A stretch of DNA of 64,000 nt, from NCBI RefSeq assembly GCF_000350225.1, contig NW_005178992.1, forward strand, positions 308,733 to 372,732, written 5' to 3'. The position numbers and the translations under genes were made by a program. The stretch is from Chondrus crispus. Lineage: Eukaryota; Rhodophyta; Florideophyceae; Gigartinales; Gigartinaceae. The notes beneath the pieces were generated by a model. The model did no database searches. It saw only the letters and a program-made list of their open reading frames with translations, and was not told the DNA's origin. This document shows positions 62,902 through 64,000 of this stretch, one piece after another; positions within the stretch are counted from its first letter, which is position 1, and each line of letters opens with the position of its first letter.

Positions 62902-64000
62902 CTAATAGTACTTACCTTTGTAAGTGAGATCGTGACGTTCGTCGACGTGTTTCTTAAAACAGTCACGCCCAGTCTGGCGATGACAAAGGTATACTTTTTT
63001 GTCAAAATATGCCTTGCAGGCTGAGCAAATAAACTTTGACTTTTTTGTACCTTTGCAAATATTGCATCTGGATTGATAAAGAGCACTAGTCTCCTCGCCA
63101 GATGCGCTTTTCGGCTTGCGAGTGGTTGGAGTTAGGTGAGTACCAATTCCACTGCCAAACCCAACATCTTCATCTTCAACAGCACTGTCTGCTTCTCGCT
63201 GACGTAAAGATATACTATCATATTTGTTATCAATCAACTGGTCAGCAAGCTCACAATAAAACTGATTTGGAGACATCTTAGAACCATCTCTTTTTGCACC
63301 TGCATACAGTTTCCATGCATCCACAATGCAAATGGCCAATAAAGAAGTGTTGACACGCATAGACCACTCCTTGACTTCAAACTTCTTTTCCAAGCCGAGA
63401 TCATCCTGACGAGATCTGTTGTGGCGGTCAATCTGAGAGCAAGTTTCATAATACTGCTCACAGACTGAGGGAATACGGATAGACAATTCCTCTTTTCTTG
63501 TCACGCCATGACGTGTACGCCATCTCTCGCGGTAGATTGGAGTTCCTTCGTTGGATGTTCCGACAGAACTAATAAAGTATCTGCGGTCTCGGTCCACCCA
63601 CATCACTGCCATGAGATGAGGCCCGGCCACCGGCTTCGAAACTAGTGTGACGTGCTCTCCCTTTTCAGCAATCTCCAGATGAGATAGATATTTCATCGGA
63701 TATTTCTTGGTGGATGTCTTCACTACACCTGTGAATCTAAGACCTTTCTCATAAAGTGATTCAGCCGTGTGGACAGAAGCAAAGTACGAATCCGCGCAGA
63801 CAACACGATTGCTGTGAACCATGGCTGTAACAACCTCAAAGTCACTGCGGTTCCGTGTAAGTGGTCACTTTCAAAATCCTTTAAAGAAGTCTCCTCAGCT
63901 GAGACGACGTTCTCAATTCTTATTATGATTCCACTTTTTCCACATGCAGCAGTCTTCAACTCACAGCCATTCTCGGGTTTTCGGTCCATGGCCACATAAT
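62902..64000 (-). pseudogene. piggyBac-type transposase, partial at window end
   Basis: The last part of a DDE_Tnp_1_7 (piggyBac) transposase. From about 63995 to 63815 one frame reads DRKPENGCELKT and later GTAVTLRLLQPWF. The following sequence (HSNRVVCADSYFASVHTAES, with the catalytic-type Asp in CADSYF) is in another frame, so a small indel lies at about 63815. The rest is open to 62902: YYETCSQIDRHNRSRQDDLG contains the conserved D-x2-N/R segment, and the C-terminus has a Cys-rich zinc-binding domain (CNICKGTKKSKFICSAC, then C-x-H and C-x3-H). The N-terminal part lies beyond the window. As it stands the copy is inactive. Confidence 0.85.

Overview
This window is nuclear DNA from a eukaryote with compact, mostly intronless genes in a sea of transposable elements. 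It holds a 1290-residue ABC transporter in one exon, Ty3/Gypsy and Ty1/Copia retrotransposons, and piggyBac, PIF/Harbinger-type and MULE/pogo-type DNA transposon remains. The style (intron-poor genes, about half GC, very many LTR elements, a likely plastid-targeted protein) best fits a multicellular red alga such as a florideophyte. That is inference; an oomycete or another alga is not excluded.

Bases 1-20800 are nested LTR elements. A Ty3/Gypsy fossil (element A, + strand) begins before the window and runs to about 20791. A younger Ty3/Gypsy element (element B, - strand, 6320-17684) with two 700-bp LTRs and a CAAGC target duplication sits inside it. Bases 20800-24230 hold a short ORF that copies the N-terminal tail of histone H3, degraded ORF relics, and a cluster of perfect hairpins. 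Bases 24236-31644 hold the two clearest host genes: a full-size ABCB-type transporter and a likely plastid protein built of two related halves. At 32641-34146 there is a truncated PIF/Harbinger-like element. It abuts a third Ty3/Gypsy element (element D, - strand, 34147-46018, interrupted by a 100-N assembly gap), which in turn abuts a 5'-truncated Ty1/Copia element (E, + strand, to 50125). Bases 50331-60474 carry a 2.8-kb segmental duplication, each copy with a gene for a three-pass membrane glycoprotein of unknown function. Between the copies lie a secreted jelly-roll-like protein gene, a stand-alone MULE-type zinc finger and a 26-bp perfect hairpin. The last 4 kb hold a pogo/CENP-B-type helix-turn-helix relic, a Sel1-like fragment, a pol III SINE-like unit and part of a piggyBac transposase.

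The most notable observation is that all three Ty3/Gypsy elements (A, B, D), although diverged in gag, pol and LTRs, carry a related extra ORF. It lies between pol and the 3' LTR and reads on the opposite strand to gag-pol. In B (551 aa) and D (about 858 aa) it is open from end to end. In B and D the spacer between pol and this ORF holds element-specific tandem repeats. The ORF matches no family I know and looks like a conserved accessory gene of this retrotransposon lineage.
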